Positions 42,996-49,503 of a DNA stretch of 64,000 nucleotides are shown in pieces. Source of the stretch: Inquilinus limosus (GTDB taxonomy: Bacteria > Pseudomonadota > Alphaproteobacteria > DSM-16000 > Inquilinaceae); the NCBI RefSeq assembly GCF_002195995.1, contig NZ_NHON01000013.1, forward strand, positions 34,488-98,487, written 5' to 3'. Under the pieces are notes generated by a model. It did not search any database. It saw only the letters and a program-made list of their open reading frames with translations, and was not told the DNA's origin. The position numbers and the translations under genes were made by a program. Within the stretch, counting starts at the first letter, position 1; the number at the start of each line of letters is the position of its first letter.

Positions 42996-43292
42996 TCAGC
43001 CTGCCAGCGCCCGGTCGACGGCATCCGGCTCACGGTCGATCACCAGCAGGAACGACCTCGCTGCGGCTTCGGGCGCCCTGCGGCCCTGCTCCCAATCTCG
43101 CACTGCGGCAGCGCTGAAGCCGTAGCGATCGGCGAATGCCTGCTGCGACAGTCCGCGCCGGCGGCGAATCGTCCTGACGTCGATCGTGGCCGGGACGTGA
43201 ACGCGGTAGGTCGCCGGGTCGGCCGTCCCGGCGGCGATGGCCTGGGCATCCTTCAGCCCGGCCATGATCTTGTCGAAAGCCTTCTTCGCCAT
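42996..43292 (-). CDS. Antitoxin, XRE helix-turn-helix (HigA2/YiaG-like), 98 aa
   Basis: This is the second gene of a leftward pair. The C-terminal half has an HTH: GLSQQAFADRYGFSAAAVRD then WEQGRRAPEAAARSFLLVID. Its N-terminal arm (AKKAFDKIMAGLKDAQAIA) is the usual toxin-binding zone of this antitoxin family. It should neutralise the RelE/HigB-type toxin upstream and, with it, bind the palindromes at 43638-43685. Confidence 0.85.
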   Translation of the reverse strand: MAKKAFDKIMAGLKDAQAIAAGTADPATYRVHVPATIDVRTIRRRRGLSQQAFADRYGFSAAAVRDWEQGRRAPEAAARSFLLVIDREPDAVDRALAG

Positions 43293-43302
43293 TGCTGTCC
43301 TC

Positions 43303-43626
43303 CTATCTATCGATCGTCTTCGCCACGGCGGCGAGGGCCGCTTTCTCCTTCGGCGACAAGTCCGACCGTTCGCCCTTGCTGAAGACCGTCAGCAGGAACA
43401 CCCGGCCCGCGCCCAGCGCGAAATAGGTGATCACCCGATACCCGCCGCTCTTGCCCTTGCCGCGACCGGCGACGCGAACCTTGCGGCAGCCGCCGGTCCC
43501 TTGGATCAGGTCGCCGGCTTCCGGGTTCGCCGCGAGGGTCAGGACTGCGGCGGTACGCTCCGCCTCGGTCATGCCGGCATCCTTGGCGGCGGCGAGGTAG
43601 GCGGGGGTTTCGACGACGGTCTTCAT
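43303..43626 (-). CDS. RelE/HigB2-type toxin, 107 aa
   Basis: The protein matches the short RelE-like toxin family: VRVAGRGKGKSGGYRVITYF and VFLLTVFSKGERSDLSPKE are the characteristic basic core and end. Such toxins cut mRNA on the ribosome. The start ATG 43626 is used rather than GTG 43632. Toxin first, antitoxin second is the higBA-type order. It is placed against the late operon between endolysin and the Acb2-like gene. Confidence 0.88.
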   Translation of the reverse strand: MKTVVETPAYLAAAKDAGMTEAERTAAVLTLAANPEAGDLIQGTGGCRKVRVAGRGKGKSGGYRVITYFALGAGRVFLLTVFSKGERSDLSPKEKAALAAVAKTIDR

Positions 43627-43637
43627 GCGCACATGAT

Positions 43638-43685
43638 ATACGGCAATGCCGTATCGAGCGCAAGCGAATATGCGGCATTGCCGTA
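43638..43685. promoter_or_regulatory. Twin palindromic operator of the toxin-antitoxin pair
   Basis: ATACGGCAATGCCGTAT (43638-43654) and TGCGGCATTGCCGTA (43671-43685) are near-perfect palindromes. They share the TGCCGTA half-site and their centres are about 32 bp apart, or three helical turns. They lie directly upstream of the toxin start, so cooperative autorepression by the toxin-antitoxin complex is likely. Confidence 0.75.
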
Positions 43686-43705
43686 GATACCTGCCAGATC
43701 AACCC

Positions 43706-43729
43706 GCCCGCCTTCGAGCGGGCTTTTTT
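43706..43729 (+). terminator. Terminator upstream of the Acb2-like gene
   Basis: GCCCGC (43706-43711) and GCGGGC (43718-43723) form a stem with a 6-base loop, followed by six T. The next gene starts 24 bp later, so it must have its own promoter or rely on read-through. Confidence 0.8.
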
Positions 43730-43752
43730 ATGCCCGGAGGAGGGGCATCAGC

Positions 43753-44010
43753 ATGGCTGAACATCAGGGCCTGCCGGTCGCCGGCTACCGCCCGCAGAGC
43801 GACGACAAGGTCGCGCTCGTGAACCGCAACAAGGAGATGGAGGAGCGCGTGCTCCGGCTTCTCGACGACCTCGCTGCCACTGCGGCGCCGGGCGTCGTCG
43901 ATCAGCGCTGGTACGCCATCGGCCGCGCCCACATCGAGCAGGGCTTCATGGCCGTCAACAGGGCCATCTTCCAGCCGGCTCGCGTCGCCCTTCCTGCTGA
44001 GGAGAAGTGA
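43753..44010 (+). CDS. Acb2-like anti-CBASS protein (Acb2/Tad1 hairpin family), 85 aa
   Basis: This short, charged protein consists of a helical hairpin. The first helix region contains GYRPQSDDKVALVNRNKEME, with Tyr12 and Lys27. The second contains QRWYAIGRAHIEQGFMA followed by VNRAIFQP. This combination is the hallmark of the Acb2/Tad1 hairpin family, phage sponges that bind cyclic nucleotides made by CBASS defence. As I recall, the characterised Acb2 uses a Tyr and a Lys with the same 15-residue spacing for ligand binding. A strong ribosome site (GGAGGAGGGG) precedes the ATG. Confidence 0.82.
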   Translation: MAEHQGLPVAGYRPQSDDKVALVNRNKEMEERVLRLLDDLAATAAPGVVDQRWYAIGRAHIEQGFMAVNRAIFQPARVALPAEEK

Positions 44011-44012
44011 CC

Positions 44013-44660
44013 ATGGAGACCGTGACCCGCAACTGGAGCGACCTCAGCCGCAAGGTGCTCGGCGCCGTGGTCGGCGCAATCGCCGCTGGCACCGCGACCG
44101 TCAGCGGCCTGGACAGTGTCATCCTGTGGCTCTGGAATGGCGTGTTCGGCCTGGCCGGCACCGGCGCGGAGATGCCGGCGACAGTGGCGGCCGTGATCGG
44201 CACCGCGCTTGGCGCCCTGATCGGCGGCTACCTGCCGAAGGAGAAGCTGGCCGCCGACGCCAAGGTAACGCCGTCCAGCAATTCCGTACTCCGCAGCCCG
44301 CCCGTCGCCACCGGCGTGGCCTTCCTCGCCGCACTGGCGGTGATCGGGTTTCTGTCTGGCTGCGCTCCTGCTGCTGGCGGCGCTGCGCCTGCAGATACGA
44401 GCGGCATCCAGAAGAACATCGCCTATGCGGAGGGGTACGTCGCGGTCGGGAAGGCCGCGGCCGCCACCTGCATCGCCCTGAAGCTGCCGGTGTGTTCGAG
44501 CCCGGCCTTCGCCGATGGTGTGGCCAAGGCATCCGCCGTCGCCGACCAAGCCATCGCGGAGGCGAAGAGCTATCCGATCGACGGCTCGACCCAGGACAAG
44601 ATCAATGCGGCGCTCAGGGTCGCGATGAATGCCGTCTTGCTGTTCTACAGCCTGCGGTGA
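44013..44660 (+). CDS. Holin-like membrane protein fused to a lipoprotein-like domain, 215 aa
   Basis: Residues 1-100 have two hydrophobic helices (VLGAVVGAIAAGTATVSG; VAAVIGTALGALIGGYLPKE), as in phage holins. Residues about 100-125 then look like a lipoprotein signal (VAFLAALAVIGFLSGCAP) with a lipobox in the middle of the chain, followed by a small helical domain with two cysteines. The frame is continuous and no start codon was seen at the junction. It follows the Acb2-like gene directly. It is a good candidate for the lysis pore, but the fusion is odd. Confidence 0.6.
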   Translation: METVTRNWSDLSRKVLGAVVGAIAAGTATVSGLDSVILWLWNGVFGLAGTGAEMPATVAAVIGTALGALIGGYLPKEKLAADAKVTPSSNSVLRSPPVATGVAFLAALAVIGFLSGCAPAAGGAAPADTSGIQKNIAYAEGYVAVGKAAAATCIALKLPVCSSPAFADGVAKASAVADQAIAEAKSYPIDGSTQDKINAALRVAMNAVLLFYSLR

Positions 44661-44666
44661 AACGAA

Positions 44667-44690
44667 AGAGCCCCGCCGAAGCGGGGCTCT
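44667..44690. terminator. Bidirectional terminator at the end of the late operon
   Basis: AGAGCCCCGC (44667-44676), CGAA loop and GCGGGGCTCT (44681-44690) form a 10-bp stem. On the minus strand it continues into TTTCGTTTC, so it suits the leftward genes best. It separates the converging late and cargo transcription units. Confidence 0.8.
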
Positions 44691-44706
44691 GCTGCCATCT
44701 GGTCGC

Positions 44707-44922
44707 CTAAGCCTTGGCTGGGCGGTTGCGGCGAAACTGGATATCGCCATGATTTTCGGGGCCTCGATAATCCAAGGCCATCTTCCTTTGCTCAGCCGTA
44801 AGGCCGGCGAAGAAGCCAGTGCGATCCCGAGGCTGAGCATTGACGGCCTCGGGCTCAGGCAGCGGCTTCTGGGACAGCGAAACTCTGGCCGCAGCCCGTT
44901 TCGCCCACTGAAGCGCTTTCAT
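44707..44922 (-). CDS. Hypothetical small partner of the GNAT gene, 71 aa
   Basis: This basic protein (MKALQWAKRAAARVSLSQKP) ends with GPENHGDIQFRRNRPAKA. Its ATG lies one base after the GNAT stop and after GAAGG, so the two are translationally coupled. I recognise no domain. The tight link suggests it acts with the acetyltransferase. Confidence 0.5.
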   Translation of the reverse strand: MKALQWAKRAAARVSLSQKPLPEPEAVNAQPRDRTGFFAGLTAEQRKMALDYRGPENHGDIQFRRNRPAKA

Positions 44923-44923
44923 T

Positions 44924-45454
44924 TCACACCTTCTTCCAGTAATATGGGCTCTGCTTTCTCGGCGACGCGAGCGTGAACCCGTACTTCACCTGATATAGAT
45001 CGACAAGCGACGCATTCACTGGCTGCACATGCAATTCTGCCTTGCCCATAGCCTGCGCATAAATTGCGGCACATTCAAGGACGATCAAAATCCGCCTTCC
45101 GGTTAGGGGGCAATCGGCCCTTGGGTCACCTTCCACATATCGGATCTCGATGGCACGACCTTTTGTGAGGCCCAGAGCCAAACCGCATAACCTATCGTCG
45201 GGCCCCCAAATGGCGATATCTAACCGGTCTGCGTCATTGTGCCTGCGGATGATTTCAGGCCAATCCCAATCCCCATCGGGATGGCGGTCGGCCGGCCCCC
45301 ACTGGTCGAAGTAGGCGCCCAGGGTTTTCCCTGTCCATCCGGACAAGCGAAAATCGACCGCCAAATGCGGCCTGAGGTTGAGGGCGGCTTCCCGCCTGGC
45401 TGTGTCACGATCGCGTTCGTAGCGCTCTTTGGCGCGCCGCAACTCTGCAGACAA
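44924..45454 (-). CDS. GNAT-family N-acetyltransferase-like protein, 176 aa
   Basis: The C-terminal half shows a GNAT pattern: RAIEIRYVEGDPRAD, then a helix ILIVLECAAIYAQAMGKAEL, then LHVQPVNASLVDLYQVKYGF with a final beta strand. The N-terminal part (MSAELRRAKERYERDRDTAR) is helical. It is cargo on the leftward strand near the late terminator. The substrate is unknown. It could modify a host or phage protein. Confidence 0.7.
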   Translation of the reverse strand: MSAELRRAKERYERDRDTARREAALNLRPHLAVDFRLSGWTGKTLGAYFDQWGPADRHPDGDWDWPEIIRRHNDADRLDIAIWGPDDRLCGLALGLTKGRAIEIRYVEGDPRADCPLTGRRILIVLECAAIYAQAMGKAELHVQPVNASLVDLYQVKYGFTLASPRKQSPYYWKKV

Positions 45455-45699
45455 TCAAAATCTCGCTCGGAAATCATCTGGGATATCGGGATGCAGCGGA
45501 CCAGAATACAGCGGATCGCGATCCGGGTCATCTGACGACGCGTTGCTGCGCTCTCCCCTCGCTCCCCTCCCGCCGAACGGGTCACGCTCCTGGCAGTGCC
45601 AGACGGCCTCCCCACGCGGACCGGGCGACCCGAACGCTCCCCAAGCCGTGCAGCCGGGATGCTCGCGGCAGTCGGGCGTTGTGTCGTCTCCAACTCACG

Positions 45700-45921
45700 C
45701 TATTTGCCCTCGCCCAGCGCCCGATAGCAGGCCTCGCGAACCACGGCCTGCAGCCTCGCACTGCCAAGCTCCGCGTCAGGCGCTTCTGTCCAAACCAGGC
45801 ACAAGGGACCGCCGCCACGAAACCGGACAACAGCGCGATAACGACCGCAGGATGCAACGCCGCGGTTGTCGTAAATTTCGACCCTCCAGGCAGCCGGGTC
45901 CTCGTAATTTGTGGTCGCCAT
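45700..45921 (-). CDS. Hypothetical protein, 73 aa
   Basis: The product (MATTNYEDPAAWRVEIYDNR...) looks like a small folded protein with alternating strand and helix, and no known motif. No clear ribosome site is seen before ATG 45921. TTG at 45930 is another possible start. The gap 45455-45699 downstream of it shows no convincing gene. Confidence 0.4.
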   Translation of the reverse strand: MATTNYEDPAAWRVEIYDNRGVASCGRYRAVVRFRGGGPLCLVWTEAPDAELGSARLQAVVREACYRALGEGK

Positions 45922-46341
45922 GGCGTTCAAAACCCGAAATTCTCTTACGCCTAAACGGGCAGCAATTGGCTAGGTTCCTCCTGCTGATGGAACGCATCGC
46001 AGGAATAGGTTTTTATGTCTCGGGCGCACGTCACCGACAACCGGCGCCCGGCGTCGACCCGCTTCGTAAGGACCTCCCTTGCAATCGGGTCGACGCCCCT
46101 CAAAAAGAACCCCGCCGAAACTGGGCGGGGCCGAGGGGAGTCTGGGGCGCTTGCGGGCACCCCATCCTATTGACGCACAACGGCAGGAACTTGTTCCGTT
46201 TGGAAGTTCTATGCCCAGCAGGAATCTGCCGCCATGCTCCCATCCGAGCCACGCTGGCGTCTCGCGATTGGCATGCCCCGCTCCTAGGCTTCGGGGCTGC
46301 CCGAGCGAACAGACAGCCCCTTTTCCGACGGCGCGGTTCGA
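45922..46341. other. Gene-poor stretch with a leftward terminator
   Basis: No reading frame here has a good start and a protein-like composition. A hairpin at 46110-46130 (CCCCGCC / GGCGGGG) is followed on the minus strand by TTCTTTTT. It is a good terminator for the leftward RTX gene about 210 bp away. Confidence 0.5.
46102..46130 (-). terminator. Terminator downstream of the RTX gene
   Basis: The stem CCCCGCC (46110-46116) with GGCGGGG (46124-46130) has a 7-base loop. The A run at 46102-46106 gives five T after the hairpin on the minus strand. Confidence 0.7.
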
Positions 46342-47764
46342 TTAGAGCGTGAAATCGCTCGCCGTCAGAGCGACCGCTGTGAACAAGCGAATCTGTGCGT
46401 CGGCCGTGCCGTCGCCATTGGCGTCGATATACACGGCAGTCTGGGTTGTTCCCTCGACGATGCGGACCTCACCGGCGTGATGGGTGAAATCCTCCGTGCC
46501 GATGAAAGTGCCGCTGCCATGGGTGATGCCTGACAGGTCGATCTTGTCTCCCTGGCTCTGGGAGAAGTCGTTGATGCGGTCCGGCGCCTTGGCGGTGGAG
46601 TCCGCGATGGAGGAGAAGACGAAGGTGTCCGCACCAAGCCCACCGTTCAGGATGTCGGCACCGCCTCCGCCGTTCAGCACGTCGTCACCGTTCCATCCTT
46701 GGAGATAGTTGGAACCGCTGTCGCCGGTCAGAGTGTCCGCGAAGGCGCTGCCGACGAGGTTCTCGATGCTGCTGTACGTGTCGCCGGCGGCATCGCCCGT
46801 ATTCGCTGACGGATTGGCCAGGTTCGCGGTCACGCCGACGGATGCGTTGTCGTAGAGAGCGGTGTCGAATCCCGCGCCACCGGTCAGAACGTCGGCCCCG
46901 GCACCACCGATCAACTGATCGTTCCCGTCACCGCCGTCGAGCGTGTCCGTGCCGGCCAGGCCGGACAGACGGTTGGCACCACCATCGCCTGTCAGGGAAT
47001 CGCTGAAGGCGCTGCCACGCAGCCATTCGATGCCCGTCAGCGTGTCGCCGGCCGCGTCGCCGCCAGTGCCGGTGCGCGGACAGACGGTTGGCACCACCAT
47101 CGCCTGTCAGGGAATCGCTGAAGGCGCTGCCACGCAGCCATTCGATGCCCGTCAGCGTGTCGCCGGCCGCGTCGCCGCCAGTGCCGGTGCCAGTGACGAG
47201 GCTGACCGTGACCCCCGCACTGGAAGCGATGTAGTCGGCCATGTCCTGGGTGCCGGCACCGCCATCCAGCACATCGGCGCCCCCGTTCCCCGCCAGGTTA
47301 TCATTGCCTGCGCCGCCGGTCAGGGTGTTCTCGTCGGAGTTGCCGCCCAGATAGTCGTCGAAGCTGGACCCCGACAGGTTGGTGAAGCCGATCAGGCTGT
47401 CGCCTTCGGCTTCGCCGCCGCGGCCGGTGGTGACGCCCGTCAGCCCGAGGTGGATGCCAAGGATGTCGATGTCGAGATTGCCCGTGGCGGCGAGGTTGAC
47501 AAAGACGGCAGACGTCGATGTCGAATAATCCGCCGTATCGACGCCCGAGAGCTGGATACCACCGATACCGCCGACAACGTTGAGGATGCCGCCGATCAGG
47601 ACGTCGGCGCCGGCCCCTCCGTTGATAATGTCATTGCCGGAATATCCGGCAATGATGTCGTCGCCGCCCAGCCCGTTAATCGTGTCGTTGCCGAGGGCCT
47701 GAACGGGACCAAGAAGGAGTGATGGAAGAATATCTGCACCTTCAGTGCCGGTGAAGGTCGCCAT
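46342..47764 (-). pseudogene. RTX (GGxGxDxxx) calcium-binding secreted protein, frameshifted by tandem duplication
   Basis: The ATG at 47764 follows TTGGAG and begins MATFTGTEGADIL. The chain has nonapeptide calcium repeats (for example GGAGADVLIGG, GGDGNDQLIGG) in blocks. The far end (FVFSSIADSTAKAPDRINDF) resembles the serralysin-type C-terminus used for type I secretion. An exact 115-bp tandem duplication (46962-47190) shifts the frame, so translation from the ATG ends at 46928 and the second part has lost its start. Removing one copy restores a 435-residue protein. It is prophage cargo, not a virion gene. Confidence 0.85.
46962..47190. repeat. 115-bp tandem duplication inside the RTX gene
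   Basis: Copy one is 46962-47076 and copy two starts at 47077. The first 114 bases of the two units are identical. 115 is not a multiple of three, so the second copy breaks the frame. The lack of any mismatch indicates a recent event or an assembly artefact. Confidence 0.9.
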
Positions 47765-48064
47765 GGCTAGCTCCAAATGAAGGTTGGTAACGCCAAATTC
47801 AGAGCATTTCTTTGTGGCCTTCTCAACGCACAATTGTGGAAAACAGGCATTTTGGAATTTTGTTTGGAGTGGTCATTATAATGTTATCAGCAGCATGAAA
47901 TATATAATCGCCATATTATTTAATAATTACCGATTTTCACCGGGATGGGTCGTTTAATATAGTGTAGTTTTGCGAAAATAAAGATGAATTGTATATCAAA
48001 GTGCCATTGCGACTGAAGGCGACACAGCCATGACGCAAGGCCGACCGTGACCCAAGCCGCTGAT
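47765..48064. promoter_or_regulatory. AT-rich upstream region of the RTX gene
   Basis: This 300-bp gap is strikingly rich in A+T (for example ATATTATTTAATAATTACCG near 47911) in an otherwise GC-rich window. It has no convincing reading frame. It should hold the leftward RTX promoter and is a likely target for a silencing protein such as MucR or H-NS type. No exact boxes could be defined. Confidence 0.5.
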
Positions 48065-48523
48065 CTATCGGCGATGTTCCTGCCTGAACCGCGCCGGCGC
48101 CTCACAGTTGGCGTGCCCTGCCCAGACCCCGCGACCAGTCCTCTCTGCCTCCTCCTGCGCCGGTAGAAATCGCTCTCGGCTGTACCGCGGCAAGGCCCAG
48201 GCCCAGCCCGACCGGACCATGGCGTCGCCGATGCTCTGGCCGCCGGCCTGGCAGTCGGCGACCGTCCGGCCGTAGCGGTCGCGGTCCTTGGTCACGCACT
48301 GCAGCTCGCCGCCGGCAAGGATCGCCTTCAGCCCCTCTGTGGCCTCCTCTCCGATCGCGCGCTCGACGCCATTGATCATGCAGGTCTGCCGGCGCTCGGG
48401 CGCGTCATAGCCCCACAGCCGAACCCGCTGGCCGTCGACACGGATGGTGTCGCCGTCGACGACTTCGACCGCGGCGAGGGCAGGGGAGGAGAGGGCGAGG
48501 AGGAGGGCTATCACGGCGCGCAT
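48065..48523 (-). CDS. Secreted thermonuclease (staphylococcal nuclease-like), 152 aa
   Basis: A signal peptide (MRAVIALLLALSSPALAA) precedes the SNase core: VVDGDTIRVDGQRVRLWGYD, then APERRQTC, and KDRDRYGRTVADC with the catalytic arginines. The mature protein would be periplasmic or secreted and would cut DNA or RNA. SNase homologues are common in prophages and plasmids. Confidence 0.9.
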   Translation of the reverse strand: MRAVIALLLALSSPALAAVEVVDGDTIRVDGQRVRLWGYDAPERRQTCMINGVERAIGEEATEGLKAILAGGELQCVTKDRDRYGRTVADCQAGGQSIGDAMVRSGWAWALPRYSRERFLPAQEEAERTGRGVWAGHANCEAPARFRQEHRR

Positions 48524-48533
48524 GGGCCGATGT

Positions 48534-48731
48534 CTACTGCCTCGTCCCTTCCTGGTTCAACAGCTGCTCGCACCGCTGCGCGATCAGGCGCCAGGCCGCA
48601 GCGCCGTCCCGATTCCCCGCCGCCTCAAGGTGCTTCGCCCGGTCGTTCGATGCGGTCGGCGCCTGCGATCCATGCTTGCGGACCATGATGCCGGCCGACC
48701 GCCAGAGGTCGATATCGGAGGGGAGAGGCAT
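48534..48731 (-). CDS. Small phage protein, DUF6961-like, 65 aa
   Basis: The helical sequence (DLWRSAGIMVRKHGSQAPTA, then GNRDGAAAWRLIAQRCEQLL) resembles a small protein family frequent in alphaproteobacterial phages. It overlaps nothing and sits between the 159-aa gene and the nuclease on the same strand. The function is unknown. Confidence 0.6.
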   Translation of the reverse strand: MPLPSDIDLWRSAGIMVRKHGSQAPTASNDRAKHLEAAGNRDGAAAWRLIAQRCEQLLNQEGTRQ

Positions 48732-48738
48732 TGCGGGC

Positions 48739-49218
48739 CTATTCGAAGTCGGCATCAGCTTCTGACAGAGGCGCCCATCGCCATGGCGCCTTACCTTTCA
48801 CCCGCTTGCCACCTTCGACGTCATCCAGGATCGCCGCCAAGACGTGGCCGCCCACGTGCCATCGGCTCGCGGCAACCCGTCTCTGGATGAAGCGACGGCG
48901 GTGATGATCGTCCGGGAGGTCGCCGGGGTATGCGAGCTCGAAATGGGCCATTGCCGTCGCCGCCTCCCTGGATCGATCCCAGTGACCCTCGCCATCGAAG
49001 TGCATGTAGCTTCCCTTGATATCGGCGATGTGCAATCGGTCGCCGGCGACCCTGGCAATCACCTGTACCATGCGGATCCTCATCCCAGCCCAATTCGGGA
49101 TAAACCGGCGCCGCGTCAGGAAGGCGTCGAGCAACGCCTTGCTGGCCACCAGGATCTGGCCGTCCTTCGGATCAATGAAGTAGTAGCGGACCGCGAATTT
49201 GCGCTCTGGGGTCGCCAT
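48739..49218 (-). CDS. Hypothetical phage protein, 159 aa
   Basis: This basic protein starts MATPERKFAVRYYFIDPKDG and has histidine- and arginine-rich stretches (DDHHRRRFIQRRVAASRWHV). I do not recognise a domain. The ATG at 49218 is used, since the longer frame begins with low-complexity sequence. It probably forms a leftward unit with the next two genes. Confidence 0.55.
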   Translation of the reverse strand: MATPERKFAVRYYFIDPKDGQILVASKALLDAFLTRRRFIPNWAGMRIRMVQVIARVAGDRLHIADIKGSYMHFDGEGHWDRSREAATAMAHFELAYPGDLPDDHHRRRFIQRRVAASRWHVGGHVLAAILDDVEGGKRVKGKAPWRWAPLSEADADFE

Positions 49219-49343
49219 GGATGCCCATCCCGGCTGTGGTGACGATCCCCAGGCGGATAGCGTAGGCGGGACGCCCTCCGGCGGCAAGGCGCAGCGGAAC
49301 GGTAGGTGAGGCGCCGAGGTAAGCGCCTGAAAACACGCGGCTC

Positions 49344-49455
49344 CCTATTCGGGATTCGAACTCAGCCGCTCGGGATTCGAACTCCATGTCCGCGAGCACT
49401 CCCTTCACACGGGAGGGGACGCAGGTTGAATCCCTGCTTCACCCCCTCTTGCATC
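49344..49455 (+). other. tRNA-like remnant, tRNA-Val(CAC)-type 3' half
   Basis: From 49399, CTCCC-TTCACAC-GGGAG forms a perfect anticodon arm with anticodon CAC. A 5-base variable loop (GGGAC) and a T-arm GCAGG-TTGAATC-CCTGC follow, then TTCACCC. There is no matching 5' acceptor strand, the D-loop would be about 20 bases, the T-loop lacks the normal C56 and there is no CCA. Upstream, CGGGATTCGAACTC occurs twice (49350 and 49371), which looks like T-arm fragments of other tRNAs on the other strand. Confidence 0.35.
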
Positions 49456-49503
49456 GCGTAACAATGCATGAGCAAGCTTCCAGAATATTCTGGAGGCATT
49501 CAC

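Noticed and set aside
45220..46352. Several frames on both strands downstream of the GNAT gene
   Set aside because: They have poor starts and Arg/Pro/Ser-rich translations, and they shadow the GNAT or the 73-aa gene. No domain is seen.
46342..47100. Second RTX frame as a separate gene
   Set aside because: Its start lies inside the duplicated unit and it has no ribosome site. It is the lost 3' part of the frameshifted gene.
46943..47722. Rightward 259-codon frame opposite the RTX gene
   Set aside because: It is the antisense shadow of the RTX repeats. The leftward strand has real calcium-binding motifs and a ribosome site.
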